This document shows positions 42,095 to 54,778 of a DNA stretch of 64,000 bases, piece after piece (position 1 is the first letter of the stretch; every line of letters starts with the position of its first letter). The translations under genes and the position numbers were made by a program. The notes under the pieces are model-generated. The model did not search any database and had not been told where the DNA came from. It was given only the letters and a program-made list of their open reading frames with translations. Source of the stretch: Erythrophleum ivorense (lineage: Eukaryota > Streptophyta > Magnoliopsida > Fabales > Fabaceae); contig JAIUCV010000084.1 of the NCBI GenBank assembly GCA_026724425.1, positions 4,706,001-4,770,000 on the forward strand. The letters run 5' to 3'.

Positions 42095-44156
42095 TTTAAT
42101 TCATGAAATATGAGTTGAATGCACAAAATTATGATTATAAAGTTAAAATTTCAATAATAAACATGAAATATTAAATAAAATAATAAATGCATCACAATTA
42201 TCATGTTATACCCAAAAAAATATAAATGAATAATATATCATAGTTTTTGACGACTTTTAGTGATTATAAGTTCCAACCAAGTGGATTCGATGATTAAATT
42301 TGGTCCTAATATTGAGATTTCTAACGAATCAAATCATTTCAATAGAAATCATTGCAAATTGCCATAGATTTTTTTATTTTGAATTTTGTTGGGTATAATA
42401 ATGAAAACCATGATGCATTTACTATTTTATTTAACGTTTCAAGTTTATTGTTAAAATTTTGACTTTTTAATCCCAATTTTGCGTAGTCAACTCATATATG
42501 GAAAATTAAAATGAGAAAGTGATAGTTAAAGAATAAAACTGCATATTGCAAATAATTAGGGAATAAAATGATCATTTTCGCCTGCTATCTCTGTAAATAT
42601 TTACTTCTCCATGTACTTGAGAATTGAATGCCAAAGCATCATAGATCAGTTTTCTTGAATCAACTTATCTCTACAAAAATGTTAGTATAATACACTTTCA
42701 AAAAACAAGAAACTAGTTTCCTATCAATTTGTAAAGTAAGACGCAGGAACGCATAATTTTTTAATGCACCATTGTATATTATCTATGTGAACATCTGGTT
42801 TATCAAATAGATCTATATTTTCACAACACAAGAATGAGGTATAATATTTTGGAGTTCTATTCCATATGTTTATGAAAGATGAATTTTTCGGAAAAAAAGT
42901 TGTTTCCAAAAGATTAATATTTACTGTTTTCATGCAATTTTAAAATTTATTAGTTAATAATGATGAATTGCAAATTTCAATAAAATATTTGAAATTTTTG
43001 AATTCACATTGGTAAAAGTTTATAGAATATTGTTTTTAATTAAAAATGATGCATTTATAATTAAAATTACACATTGTCTTGGACATTTGTATACCCACAA
43101 AGATGATCTATCATTGGACTGTACCTCTTCCAAACACTAGCCTAGATTTCTCTATAAATTTGAGGTTTACCTTGAATTATTAAAAAAATTATTTATATTT
43201 TTTAACATGTGTGAAAATTCTAAAAAAATATCTATAAAAAATATAAAGAATACTATTTAGTACATTAAATATTATTACATACATTCACGAAATTATCAAA
43301 TCAATATTTGTTTTCAAAATGCACAAACTTATCAAATCAATTATTTTTAATGTACTATAATAGCGAGTTGAATAGTAGCTAAAGGTAAAATCGAAATATT
43401 CTCCATTTTTTTTTATAATCACAAAGCTTTATAAACCTAAAGATTAATCTTATGAGACCTTATATCCGAATACGCATTTGAGAATATTTCAAATTTAATA
43501 TATGATTAAATGGTCAAGAAGACTCGAACCCATGATTCTTCCAAAACAACTTAGATATATTTTTTTAACTCTATTCACAGCATTGAATCACATCATTTTA
43601 TTTCACCTAATTTTAGTATTTTCTATCATTACTACTTAACTAATTCTAAGTAACTGATGTTGTCTAGTGCTTATTCACTCTAAATATATTTCTTTGGCAG
43701 AGTTCAAGTATTTCCATTAAGATTTCAATCAGCCTTGCACACCCGTAGACATCTCCAATAGCAAAAAAAATTCAGATTTTTATAGACCTCGAGGACTATT
43801 CTAGGTTTTGGCATGGAATTCCCCCAGTTAAACCGGAAAAATAATAATTCAAAAACTAACTCTAGAATAATATGAAAAGAAAAACGGGAGTCAATGAAAA
43901 AAAAAGAAAAGAAAAAGAAATAGATAAAACAAAGAATAACTAACGGTATCATCAGAGACACAGTGCATTAAATTTGCTTAAGCTCTCTTCACATGGCCCT
44001 GCATGTGTCCTTTGTAAATGTTAGTGTACCCCATATATATAGGCACACAACCATATCTATTATTTTTATCCTTCATTTAACGAAAAATATATATCCTCCA
44101 TTTAACAAAAAAAATATAATAATAATGTAATGAGAACTTTCCTCGAATACAATTAT

Positions 44157-44209
<53 letters not shown>

Positions 44210-45923
44210 TGGTACAATGCCAAAGTAACATTAATGTAACTATGCATTTGATTTGTTCAGAAGTGAAGTTTACTCAACATCTTCCCTAGTTCTCTTTTGA
44301 AAAATCTTTGACATCAATTAATTTCTAGTCAGATGACCAACCCAAATTTTACAGAAACAGTGAGTTATAACTACGTGAAGTCATAACTCATAACCCAAAG
44401 TTTACACAAATTAACAGGAGTCTAAAAAACACGTTTTTCATTGTGGATTCTCAAAGTAATAACAGTCAGTATATAATTCAAAACTCAACAAAAAAATATT
44501 GTTAATACTCCAAAATAATATTTCAAATTTGGGAAGACTCGAGTACTGTTTTGTATATAAATCACAGTTTTTTTTTTCTTTTTTTGACACTAATCGAGAT
44601 TTAGGGCCACTTCTGAAAATGTAAATGCCACAAACCCACACGAAAATTTAAGGCTGAGTTATTAGTGACTTTTAAAAATAGAAGTAAAGAATGGTGATCG
44701 AGGGCACTGAGAGGAATCTAGCAACTTACCTCAAGAACACTTCTGCAGTAATTTATCACTAGACTAGTGATAAATTAGAAACACAAAATTTTGATTGCTA
44801 ACTTCAAAAAGATAAAAAAAACTACAATCCAAAATTTGGCCTGCTTGAGTTTAGGACCTGACTATGCATAGATCCACATGATAGTTTTTCAACCACCAGA
44901 AAACAATAAATTGTTTTGTTAATTTTGTAAACTGCAATTTTGATACTTTTTCAGTATTGCGAAAATAATAATTCTAAGAACCTTAATTAGTATGATTTCT
45001 CGATTGATATATTTCCATAGTAAAAGTATACTTAAAAAGAAAAGAAAAACGTTCTTTAACAAAAAATAAAATAAAAAAACGTTGCACTTAGTTGATATTC
45101 GAACAAAAGTTTTTTACCAAAGGCTTAAATTTATTTATTGTTGAGTCATTTTGAAGCGCTCAATTTCTATAGTATTATTAATGAGTTAACGTAGTTTTGT
45201 TGCACATGAGTGAGAGCTCGCTTAGGTTTTGTCAAAATTTATTTTATGGTTGAGACTAAAGAGTAGTCAATTTTTTAGGATATTAATGAGTCTGCAATAA
45301 AGTTTTTTCTTTTAAAGTCAATAATTTGAAATATTTCAATAATACATTACACTGTTGTAGTATACAGTCTCACATACAATATTTTACAATTAAATTACAC
45401 GATTTATAATGAAATTATGGCTACGGACCATATATGTTTTTTTTTTCTTTATTCTTTCTGAAATAAAAAATATCTTCAAAGAAAAGAAACTGCAATAATA
45501 CATTTTTAGTGTGACTGTGTTACAATGAAAGTATTACACGTGTGTCTACTTAAAAGACATTGAAGAAAATTAAGGACCATTTTTTTGGAGTCTCTCTTAT
45601 ATTTATTTCTCTTTTAATTTATCTCGTGATAGCTTTTCCCTTTACAGCCCCATTCTTCAGGGACAACTGTTCCTTTATTTTCTTCTCCTTTTTATCCCTT
45701 TTTGCAACGACTAAATGCTTCTCAATTGATTTCAAAATTAAAATAGTCATATGATTTTGTTGGTTCTGATGCGTAACTAAAGCAAAGGACCGCAAGTTAA
45801 GTATTCAATCAAATATGGCCCTTAAGAAACTGTTGTGTAAGAATATAACATTCAATTTTGCAAATGCAAAAACAAAAACTGAATGGGCTTTCTTTCCAAT
45901 GGGTCTACTATTGACAATACTGA
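42095..45923. other. AT-rich intergenic region
   Basis: About 3.8 kb between the LARD-like element and the IPT2 gene. Apart from the (TA)n microsatellite near 44160-44205 and many A/T runs I see no gene, RNA or element with supportable ends. Confidence 0.6.
44160..44205. repeat. (TA)n microsatellite
   Basis: About 23 uninterrupted TA units, likely highly variable between individuals. Confidence 0.95.
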
Positions 45924-48249
45924 CTAAATTTTGTCAGTTTTCATAATGTCTCCTGCAATCTCCACATCTTCTTCTTCTTCTTGCTTCTCTCTGCTTTTGA
46001 AAGTTTGAGCCTTTTTAAGTTGAGTGGTTCTCTTACGATGTGCACGGCCTTGACTATGGTGCTCCCACTCATGTCTTCCTCTTAGTACCTTGTTTCCACA
46101 AGCCTGTTTCAACAAACATCAGTTCATAATCATTCCACTTGAGTTGAGAGAAACTAAGACATAAAACTCATTGTACCTCACAAACATATTGACTCCATAG
46201 ATCTCTTTCAATTGGCTTTCCTGAAGTTGAATCATGACCCAGTTCACTTTCTGACTCCAGGAAACACTGAACAATCTCTGAAGCCGGTTTAACCACTTTA
46301 GCATCCCATGACTCTTCAGATTTACCTTTAAGAAAAAACACCAAAAACACACCAACAAGAAGAGATTCTTAAAGTTTGTTCTTTTTGGTATCTTAGTCGA
46401 AATATTGATAAAAACACATAATGTATATATATACTTAATAAGCACTCTGTTGCATCAACGTGATGAATCTTCCAGCCAAAGACCGTCTCTAGCCGACTAA
46501 CTCTCCTTTTCTGAAAACACCAAAACAAAAATTGAATTGCCTTCAGAAACAATAGAAACAAATTCATAAGTTAGGTAGCTTCACCAAACAATGGAGACTT
46601 ACTTGACGACGTAAGAGCCTTCTGGTATTTAACTTCACTCTATCAATGGCTTCCTCCAAAATAATCTTCAACTTCTCGTCTTTCTTAAAATCCAGAATCT
46701 TCCTCATATTCTCCTTCGTAACCTTATCATCATCCTTTCTTTCTTCCATCAACAAAACCGAACCATTTTCGGAGCTATTTCCATCGGAGAGATACGTTTT
46801 CAAGAAATCTTCAAACTCTCTAACACCTATGGATTGCCTTAAGCCTCTAGTATAGTCCGCTCCTGGTTTGTAGATGTCATATACTTCATCAAGTAGTCCA
46901 GCATCTACCATGGAATCTACTCTTTCTCCAACATATCTGTCCAGCACCGAGGTTTCAGCATCCATACATATCAAACAGTAATCGAAACGAGAAGCATCGA
47001 TTCGTCCCCAGTTCTGCCCTGCCGCGTAACATTAGTCAATCAACTTCCCAAAGCAGTTAAGGATCATGGTACAACATACAATCAAAAATGAAATTAAACT
47101 CCCACCTCTGCATTTTCTCCCTGATATAGCTTGCTCGGAAGAACTCCTCTATTAGCATGCAAGCTCAAGTACTGATTAATCTACAAAACATTCGGATCAG
47201 AATGAGTGAAACCAGAAATCGCATGAAACCGTGTGAAGACCAACAAAGCTGCATACAATCAAGATCCTTGGCTAAATCAGAAATCTCACTTTTCTGTGAT
47301 TATTAGGATGAATTCTGTTTGCTGCCACAGGATCAAGCTCTTTAAGAAGTTCATAGCCATGGCTGAAATCATCTCTCCCAGAGATAGACTCGACATCCAA
47401 GCCTTCTTTAACCACGGTCAGCAAAAATAAATTCTCATTATCCGTTTATAAACTTTTCAAAATGTTTGCCATGATGATAGAGATTCTAGATTAACCTGGA
47501 GCAACATTTGAACAACACTCCTCAGTATCTTCTGCTGTATCATCAAGAAGAAATTTACTCACAACAGCCTGCATGAACAACATTAATAAGATTAAAGATA
47601 AGGTAAATCATACAATGGTCTTGCAACAAAACCAACAATGGCTTAAAGGAAAAACAAGATTACCTGTATATAATAATTTGTTCCTCCAACAAGAACTGGT
47701 ATGTGATATCGAGAAAGAATCTCCTCAATAAGCTGAAACAAAATCAATCACAAACCAAACCATTACTTAGAATGGTGACATTGTTCATATTATAGGGTAA
47801 CAAAAAAGTGAAAATTTTCAAAAATCAAACAAAAAAGGAGGTGTAGATTTGTACTCACAGGAATAGTGTTTTCTCGAAAATCCTTAGCTGTAAACTCCAT
47901 ATCTGGGCTCACCGTCCCTAGAAGATGATGAGGTACTCCTAAAAAATCCCCAAATTCGCATCAAAAACTAGCTAACCTAAACGAAATTAGAGCTTTAAAA
48001 ATTGAGAATAAGAGAATCAAAATTTAAGGAACCTTTCTGCTCGTTGATGGTGACTTTATTGGTGAGAACATCGAGGCCACTGTAGATTTGCATGGCGTCG
48101 GCGTTAATGATCTCCACCGGAAAGTGAGACGCCAAGTCAACGGCTAGCTTCGATTTCCCAGAACCTGTGGGACCCATTATCACAACCACTTTCGGCTTCT
48201 TCTTCTTCTTCTCTTCGTCGATTCCGCCATTGCTAGGGTTTAGCGACAT
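45924..48249 (-). CDS. IPT2: tRNA dimethylallyltransferase / isopentenyltransferase 2 (10 exons)
   Basis: The enzyme transfers a dimethylallyl group from DMAPP to A37 of tRNAs reading UNN codons, a source of cis-zeatin cytokinins. Exons on the minus strand: 48249-48033, 47938-47859, 47732-47664, 47568-47496, 47405-47290, 47180-47106, 47013-46603, 46510-46435, 46325-46177 and 46103-45924, all GT-AG. Exon 1 has the P-loop GPTGSGKSKLAVDLA and NADAMQIYSGLDVLTNKV. Exon 3 has PVLVGGTNYYIQ. The last two exons form a C-terminal C2H2-type zinc finger (YVCEACGNKVLRGRHEWEHH) seen in eukaryotic tRNA-IPTs, followed by a Lys/Arg-rich, possibly nuclear-targeting tail. No stop or frameshift was noticed. It is the At2g27760 equivalent and lies divergent from the SURF6 relic with a short CT-rich leader. 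Confidence 0.9.
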
Positions 48250-48529
48250 CCCGCAGAAACCTCCTCTCTCTCTCTCTCTCTGTCTTTCTCCTTCTGCCTT
48301 CTCCGGCTGTTCGATTAATAAATCGAAACAACTATGTCCGATTTTATATAACTGAACCGCTTTTAAATCGGTTTGGTTCGGTTTTCTGACTGCTAATAAA
48401 AAGTCGGCCCAACACGCGTGCTTTTGCTATACAACTCTCCTTGCGCTCTACGCTTTAAGGTTAGGGTTTTCTGCAACTCTGAAAAATCTGCTTTGAGCAC
48501 TCTTGATTTGCAGAATCAGAAGCTTGAAA

Positions 48530-48893
48530 TGGCAATGAAGGTAGAGGGTTTGAAGAAAGATTCAGTGAAAGGGGACATTCTTATTTCTTGCCAAGAAAGA
48601 CTGGTGGCAAGCAGCTATAAGAAGAGCTTCTGGTATCAAGATTCATGATGATTTTTCAAGCTACTGAAAGCAGAGGATTCGCAAGAAAAAGAAGAAGCTC
48701 GAGAAGAATGCAGAGAAGTGGAAGGAAAGAGTTGAAGTGCAACAAAAGGTTACGGTGGAGAAACAGCAAAAGAGATCCGAGAATATTAGGATTCATCAGA
48801 AGAAGATGAAGAAGGCTCTTAAGCTGGCTAATCAGATTTCCTCTGTTTTCGATTGCGAGAGGGAGGCAAATTCATCAAGTTTAACTTTAGTTT
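48530..48893 (+). pseudogene. SURF6 (surfeit locus protein 6) relic
   Basis: After the ATG at 48530 a frame change leads into a segment that reads WWQAAIRRASGIKIHDD, is broken by an in-frame TGA near 48660, and goes on with KKKKKLEKNAEKWKERVE and QQKRSENIRIHQKKMKK. These are typical of the basic C-terminal part of SURF6/Rrp14 nucleolar proteins (60S ribosome biogenesis). Most of the N-terminal region and the family end (RPGFEGR-like motif) are missing. It is an unprocessed or collapsed remnant of the At2g27750 equivalent, sitting at the expected place between IPT2 and the golgin gene. Confidence 0.7.
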
Positions 48894-49188
48894 GATCTAT
48901 TACTAAGTGATTTCTTGAAGTTAACATGTTTTTGCTTATGCTTCTCTCTATTCCATTGGATCAAGAATCCGTTTGTAAGATATTTTGCTACAGGTTAAAG
49001 TTGCATAGCCGAATCTGGAATCATAAGATATCTTTAACATATTTCTTGTCAAGGTTTAAGAATCAGGAAAACAGATTTGATCACAAAGACAAAGCAAAAA
49101 CCGAAACCAATAACAATTCAAAAGTGCAGAAAGAAAGAAGAAAAGCTGGCTGCTTTTTTTGCAACCTTTGATCGTCATCATCTTTGTG

Positions 49189-49984
49189 TTAGCGTAGCGA
49201 AATCTCAATGCTTTTGCTGAGTTCCTCAAGCTTTGTCATCCGAACTTTCTCACTTTCAGTAACCAGCTAAAACACATATCATAACAAACAAACAAAAAAG
49301 ATTTCAGAAAACAACAGCTATTATTGAACATAAATCACACAAATGGAGAAAAGAATGTTTCACCTCAACTAGTTTGTTAACAAACATAGCTTTCTCTTTG
49401 TTCTTTTCATTGTAAGCTTCAAGGGCTTCTTTAAATTCCCTCTCCTGTAAACAACAACCCATTGAAGACAAGAATTTTGCAAGAAAGCGATCAAGATTAA
49501 TGAACATATCAAAACACACACATTCATTACTCATTACCTTTCTTTGACAACTCTGTCCTAAAGGCTTGAGTTCTCGATTTATACCATCGACTCTTTTCCT
49601 TATTGCTGATATCTCCTTTCGCATTGGATCGGTAAGAGCCTCCAGTTCCTGAAAATATTCATCAATCTCTCTAAAAATGAAAATCTTTGTTCCAAGTTCT
49701 TGAAAATGTTCAAAAATAAAACTTACTTCACGAATCTCAGCTAATCTTCTTGTAGCTTCTTCAGCGAGTCCAAGCTTTGTTTGGACTCTATCCTTAACCT
49801 CCGTCTTTCTCCTCTCAATCTCATCTTCCTTTGCCTTAAACAGAGCAAAAGCAGAGCGAGAAAGCTCCTCTTCTTTATCATCGACCATAGGGCTTCCATT
49901 GATGATGTTTATCATCCCCGAGCTCTTGATTCGTTCCACCAATGGAGATTGTGGCTGTTCCAAGATCTGTCTTGCTGTCGTCAT
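49189..49984 (-). CDS. RAB6-interacting golgin (GORAB/DUF662 family), 175 aa, 4 exons
   Basis: Exons are 49984-49727, 49648-49538, 49444-49364 and 49266-49189, all in phase 0. The protein is almost entirely charged and helical (for example EEELSRSAFALFKAKEDEIE and EREFKEALEAYNEKNKEKAM), a coiled coil typical of GORAB. In animals GORAB binds RAB6 and stabilises COPI scaffolding at the trans-Golgi. The plant members are less studied. Length and exon phases fit a complete gene starting MTTARQILEQPQSPLVERIK, the usual start of this family. It is the At2g27740 equivalent. Confidence 0.85.
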
Positions 49985-52288
49985 TGTTCCTCAGATCTTT
50001 TTTCTCTTCCTCAAGAAACAAGATGACTTGTTATATAACCAAAGACTTGGCCTTAAGAGCCTATCAAAACTCATTATCATGCTTGCTTCTGTTTCCTTTA
50101 GCTTACTAATGGTGACTTTACCACTGTCAAATGACCAGACTACCCTCATGGTCAACTCACCATTACGTATTAAGACTTATGAGGTCAAAATTTTGAATCG
50201 AAGCTAATTTTTACATGAAATACATTTGGTTTGGTTCATAGAAGAGTGGAAAAAAAGAATAGCAAGTGGGGCTAAAAGGTCTAGTAGGTTAACATGCTTC
50301 TTTTCAATTGGTAATTTAACAAAAAATTTATTGAGTTTGGTATATATTTAAAATAGGTAGCTAAAATGTTATTCTCGTTGTTTGGTTCTGAATCCATAAA
50401 TAAGACAAAGATATGTATAGATAAAGTAGGCAAATGTATGGATTGGATTTAGAAAAAATGTTAGGTGTGTGGTTGAAGGCAAAACAGAAAACAAAGGATA
50501 CATATATACTATAATTTTGCAATTGACTTTTCATGAAGATCAAACTGAAGATAACATTAACAGGTATTATATATATTTTTTTTCTTTAGAAAAGAAAAAG
50601 CCAAATAAAGATGTTTCGTGCAATGGACAGATGAGTGCTTGTAATGGAAGGCTTCTTGTAATGTGGAGGAGACAGTAAAATATGGGAGGTACTGTCAACT
50701 ATGGCTGAAACTTACGGGAAAAGCAATTGTTGATTTATATATATACACACACACATATATAACATATCATCAATAAACGTATGATAGTTGAAACAATTTG
50801 GTACACAAATGTGTCAATTTAAAGACTATCATGATATCATCATTATCATCTCATGTAAGTTCTATTAAAATAGCACGTATTACTGACCAATTTCTATAAT
50901 TGGATATATAAAATATATTAAAGTTTTAGTTTGTTACAGATAAAGTAACTATTCTAGCGGCTAGTATTGATAATCTAGAGAATCACGAAGCATTAAGCAT
51001 TAAGTTCCAGATCGAAAGAGCTATCTGGATCTGCTATAAAATTAAACGGTTATCATATAGACCAAACAAAATTTGAAAACATGTGGTATAGTCTCTTCAG
51101 TGGACATTTAATATACAAAGGATATATGAAAAATTCATATATGTCAATGTATTTTCATCAAGAACACAACATTTAAATTTATAAATATTTGTGAATTGTG
51201 ATATACGTTGATGTTTTAAATTAAGATTACCATAACTCGAGAAAAAAAGACAAAATCAACAAGCTATTTGAAAAGAAAAAAAAAAGAAAGAATTTGAATT
51301 CACACTTTGTAAGTGTCACTTACTGTGATAATTTGTTACTTTATTACTGCAACAACATATTTGGCCTAACTGTTATCCTTTTACAACAAGTTCAGGTTTT
51401 TTCAGGTGGTTTCACAAACATTTGGGCCCAATTATTATATTTCAGCCCATTTCACTCCTTGCTTCTTCTTGCTTCCCCCTCTTCATTATATTTCTTCACT
51501 CTCTCTCTCTCGTTTCCTCTGCAGCCTGACGAATTCTTCCATCATCATCAACGAGGTACTCTTCTCTTCCGATTGATCATCTTCTACGATTTACGATTCC
51601 TTGTTCTCGTTTCCGATTCGCTTAGAAATCCTTGTGACGTTTTCATCTTTGCCGATCTAATAGTCGTCCTTTCTGTCGCGATTAACAGCATTTCGAGGTC
51701 GTATGGTTTTAGCGATAAGCTTTCCGTTTCTATGTTCTAATATGAGGACTAGGTTTTGCATTTGATTCCTGCTTCCATTTGTTGTTTATAAGCGGCCATG
51801 GATTTTTCCGGTCTTAGACCAGCGGTTCGTTGGATGATCCATTCAGTTGCTATTTATATTGGTTTACGCTTGTTTCATTCGCTTGTAACTTTCTTTAATG
51901 GATCGATTTTGAGCTCACTGTGCTTCATCTAGCCCTAGGTTGGATCGGGTTTGGTATATGAGTAACTGTGCTCTTCTCCGGTAACAAACACTTGTGTTAA
52001 CAGTCTATACAAGTGTCCACGAGTCTCAGATTTTTCTCTGTGTTTTTGCACATATATAGTTGCTTGCTTGCTGATTGAATGAATGATAATGACGAAAAGG
52101 GTTGTGAGAGACAAGTACACTGCCTTCATAAATCATAGGTTTTCTGTAAACAGTTTGTATGGAGTTTCAGAGAAAATTTTTGGGGTTTTAGAGTGTACGA
52201 GTCTGTTATCTTCTAAAACCTTTTTCATTTCTGGCATTGTTAACATTCTTTTTCATGTTTTTATGGACAGGATACTTCTTGATTTACC
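49985..52288. other. Intergenic region with the leader of the IF1-like gene
   Basis: About 1.5 kb of AT-rich DNA with no gene, then a pyrimidine-rich promoter/leader (51440-51555). A good donor ACGAG/GTACTC at 51555/51556 and the acceptor GGACAG at 52270 define a likely 715-nt intron in the 5' untranslated region, ending 18 bases before the ATG. Leader introns of this kind often raise expression in plants. Confidence 0.6.
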
Positions 52289-53196
52289 ATGGCAACCAGA
52301 AATGCTTTGAGAGTTGTGTCTCGTAGGTTCTCTGGCAGTGGAAAAGTTCTTAACGAAGAGGAAAAAGCTGCTGAGAATGTTTTCATTAAGGTAAAAAGAT
52401 CAGAAAGCTTTTCACTGTGTGCTGTCTATTTAGTCTCTCTGTAGACTCTTAAGTCTATATGCTCTCTTTTGATGATGACGAAAACTTTTGTTCAAGCTCT
52501 TGCTTGATTTTATTTGACAAGACTATTTAGATAATGTTTGTGTCCTATCCATTTCAATACAAATAACGTTGGTAGAACTGAACTCTTAACTACCTACATT
52601 GTTATTGCAGAAAATGATCAGAAGCTTTCACTATGTTTTTTTTTTTGTCTATTATAGGCTCTGTAGACTAAGAATCCTCAAAGCTAAAAAAAAAAAGAGT
52701 CTTAGCTACTTTTCTTTGATGATGATGATGAAAATTTTTGATCAAGCTCGTACTTGATTCTATTTGACATATGCGGTTCCTCTTTAGCGTTGATTATGGC
52801 ATTGTGGGTTTGATTAACCTTGGTGGAACTAAAACTCTGAACGACAATGTTATTGCAGAAAATGGAGCAGGAGAAGCTTGAGAAGATAGCTCGAAAGGTA
52901 ACAATTCCTTGCAACTTTAAAAGTAGTGTTAACTAAAAATGATGATGCTTTTTGTCATTGAGCTGAAACTTTGTGTGTATTGTTATGATTGCTAGGGTCC
53001 GGGAGAACAAGCAGGGTCTGCAGGAGGTGAAGCCAATGCTAGTGGTGGTTCAACATCATCGGCCGAGTCAGGCCCGAAAGTGTCAGAAGACAAGCACAGA
53101 AACTATGCGGTTGTGGCGGGTGTGGTGACTGTCATCGGTGCGATCGGTTGGTACATGAAATCTGGTGGAAAGAAGAAGCAAGAGGTGCAAGAGTGA
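52289..53196 (+). CDS. IF1-like mitochondrial ATP synthase inhibitor-type protein (113 aa, 3 exons)
   Basis: Exons are 52289-52390, 52859-52897 and 52996-53196, all phase 0. The N-terminus (MATRNALRVVSRRFSGSG) looks like a mitochondrial presequence. The following KVLNEEEKAAENVFIKKMEQ, then EKLEKIARK, resembles the inhibitory helix of F1Fo-ATPase inhibitor factor 1. After a Gly/Ser-rich linker comes a predicted membrane span (YAVVAGVVTVIGAIGWYM, about residues 85-102) and a basic tail. The span is unusual for classical soluble IF1 but is a feature of this plant gene as I remember it (At2g27730). The frame is intact. The first intron carries an internal duplication with a decoy acceptor. Confidence 0.75.
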
Positions 53197-53919
53197 AAAA
53201 GAAGATCTGATGGAGCTAAGTGAATAAAATAGAGAGTGGCTTTACGCACTCATTCCTCTCTTATGAGAAACTTTGGTTTGGAATCATAACATCAAGTTGC
53301 TACGTACTCTCTTTTCGTTTGGTTTTGGTTTTACACAATCTTGACGTTTTTTTTCGGTTTTTTGACATTTAGTATCGGAATCTTTTTAACTCCATAGACT
53401 CTTCTGCTCTCTTTTGATCCATATGTCTAAAATTTCCAACGTAAAGAACGCAAAATACTAATTACGTTGCAATGCACAGAAGCCAAGCTCGACTGAAAGT
53501 TAACAGATTTTGCTCTCTTTAGATCTTATTAAGTAATTCTGGAAGAACATTTTCAAAGTTCGTTGATTGTGACTTCTCAATCACGAGAAGTTCCGCAGCA
53601 TTAGAGAAGATGCTCAAATACAAATTAAAAAGCATGTAGATGTCATAACCCTAAGTACAATGCAATAACATAAGCCGAGTTTGTTGGTAAGTGAAATTTA
53701 GTGAGAATGTTTTGGTAAATGCCGAGGTTAACCGTGGCATAGCAAAGGCTGTAGTTTAAAATACTAAATCCCAATAGCAAGTGCACATGATGTTTCGAGT
53801 TAAAATCTTTTGAGAACTTCAACAAAGTCTAAGATGATCGAATACAAACTAAACAACATAGAGATTTCAAAAGGTTACAATATGAAGATAAAAAGACGAG
53901 AACAAAAACCAGAAGCCTT
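53197..53919. other. Spacer between two convergent genes
   Basis: About 720 bp between the ends of the IF1-like gene (plus) and the first RPP2 gene (minus). It holds 3' untranslated sequence of both genes and no further coding region that I can support. Confidence 0.55.
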
Positions 53920-54778
53920 TTACTCGAAAAGACTGAAACCCATGTCCTGCAAATTTAACAATAAAACACAAGTGAGTTTCTTCATTTCAAGAAGATGAAA
54001 TGTTAAATGTTAAGACTTTTGCTAGAAATAAAGTAAAAACTACTTACATCATCGGATTCTTCCTTCTCTTCTTTCTTCTCTTCCTTCTGGGCCTCAGCAG
54101 CAGGAGCAGCACCGCCTCCTCCACCAGCTGATGGAGCAGAAGACATCGCAACACCACCACCACCGGACGGCACTGAAGCTAACTTCTCCCTTCCGGCAGC
54201 AATTAGCTCAGCCACGTCTTTACCTTTCACTTCCTTCAAGAGAAGCTCAATCTGCGAATCCTCTGACTCAGCTCCAACTGCAAAATGAAAGATAACAATT
54301 GCCACATTTCATCATTTATTCCACTGATAAACTCGCTTATACTCACAACACAGTCCCATTTTCACACCATATATGCTGCTTATTGGATCATATGTTGTTC
54401 ATTAGATAATTAGATTCATTTCTTGAAGTTTGGTCTTACAGAGAATTTGACATTTCTAGCAATGTACAACAAACATTTCCCAATAAAACGAATCATTTCA
54501 GATTAAGTGAGCAGATATCAATTAGCTTTCGAATCATGCATAAACAAATTAATGCCTATCTCAACAATCAAATTCTTTATTGACTCATTCAATAAAATCT
54601 TAAACAGTTGACTCAAACTGATTTGATTTTTTTTTTTTCCGAATGACCTCAAAATCAGACTTAAGTAAGGAAGAGGAAAAGTGAACGAACCTGATCCGAG
54701 AATAGTTTTGATATCGGCACTGGTTGGGGAAGCTTTCCCGCTCAAAACGGCGAGCAAGTATGCAGCGACAACCTTCAT
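53920..54778 (-). CDS. RPP2: 60S acidic ribosomal protein P2 (114 aa), first copy
   Basis: Exons are 54778-54691, 54277-54048 and 53946-53920 (345 nt). P2 forms P1/P2 dimers on P0 in the ribosomal stalk, which recruits GTPase factors. The N-terminus MKVVAAYLLAVLSGKASPTS is the dimerisation domain. A Gly/Ala-rich hinge follows (SAGGGGGAAPAAEAQK). The C-terminus is the conserved acidic EEKEESDDDMGFSLFE, with the last eight residues on a 27-nt third exon. A leader intron (54871-54782) is predicted between CTGCA/GTAAGC and CCCCAG just before the ATG. It is the tandem paralogue of 56113-56838 with identical exon lengths. Confidence 0.93.

Noticed and set aside
44160..44205. TA-rich tract as an origin or matrix-attachment site
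   Set aside because: A plain microsatellite explains it; nothing else supports a function.
49899..50207. 102-codon frame opposite the golgin gene promoter
   Set aside because: Overlaps exon 1 of the minus-strand gene and its upstream region; no supporting motif.
51294..51740. 148-codon plus-strand frame upstream of the IF1-like gene
   Set aside because: It covers the promoter, leader and donor of the leader intron. It is Phe/Leu/Ser-rich because of pyrimidine tracts.
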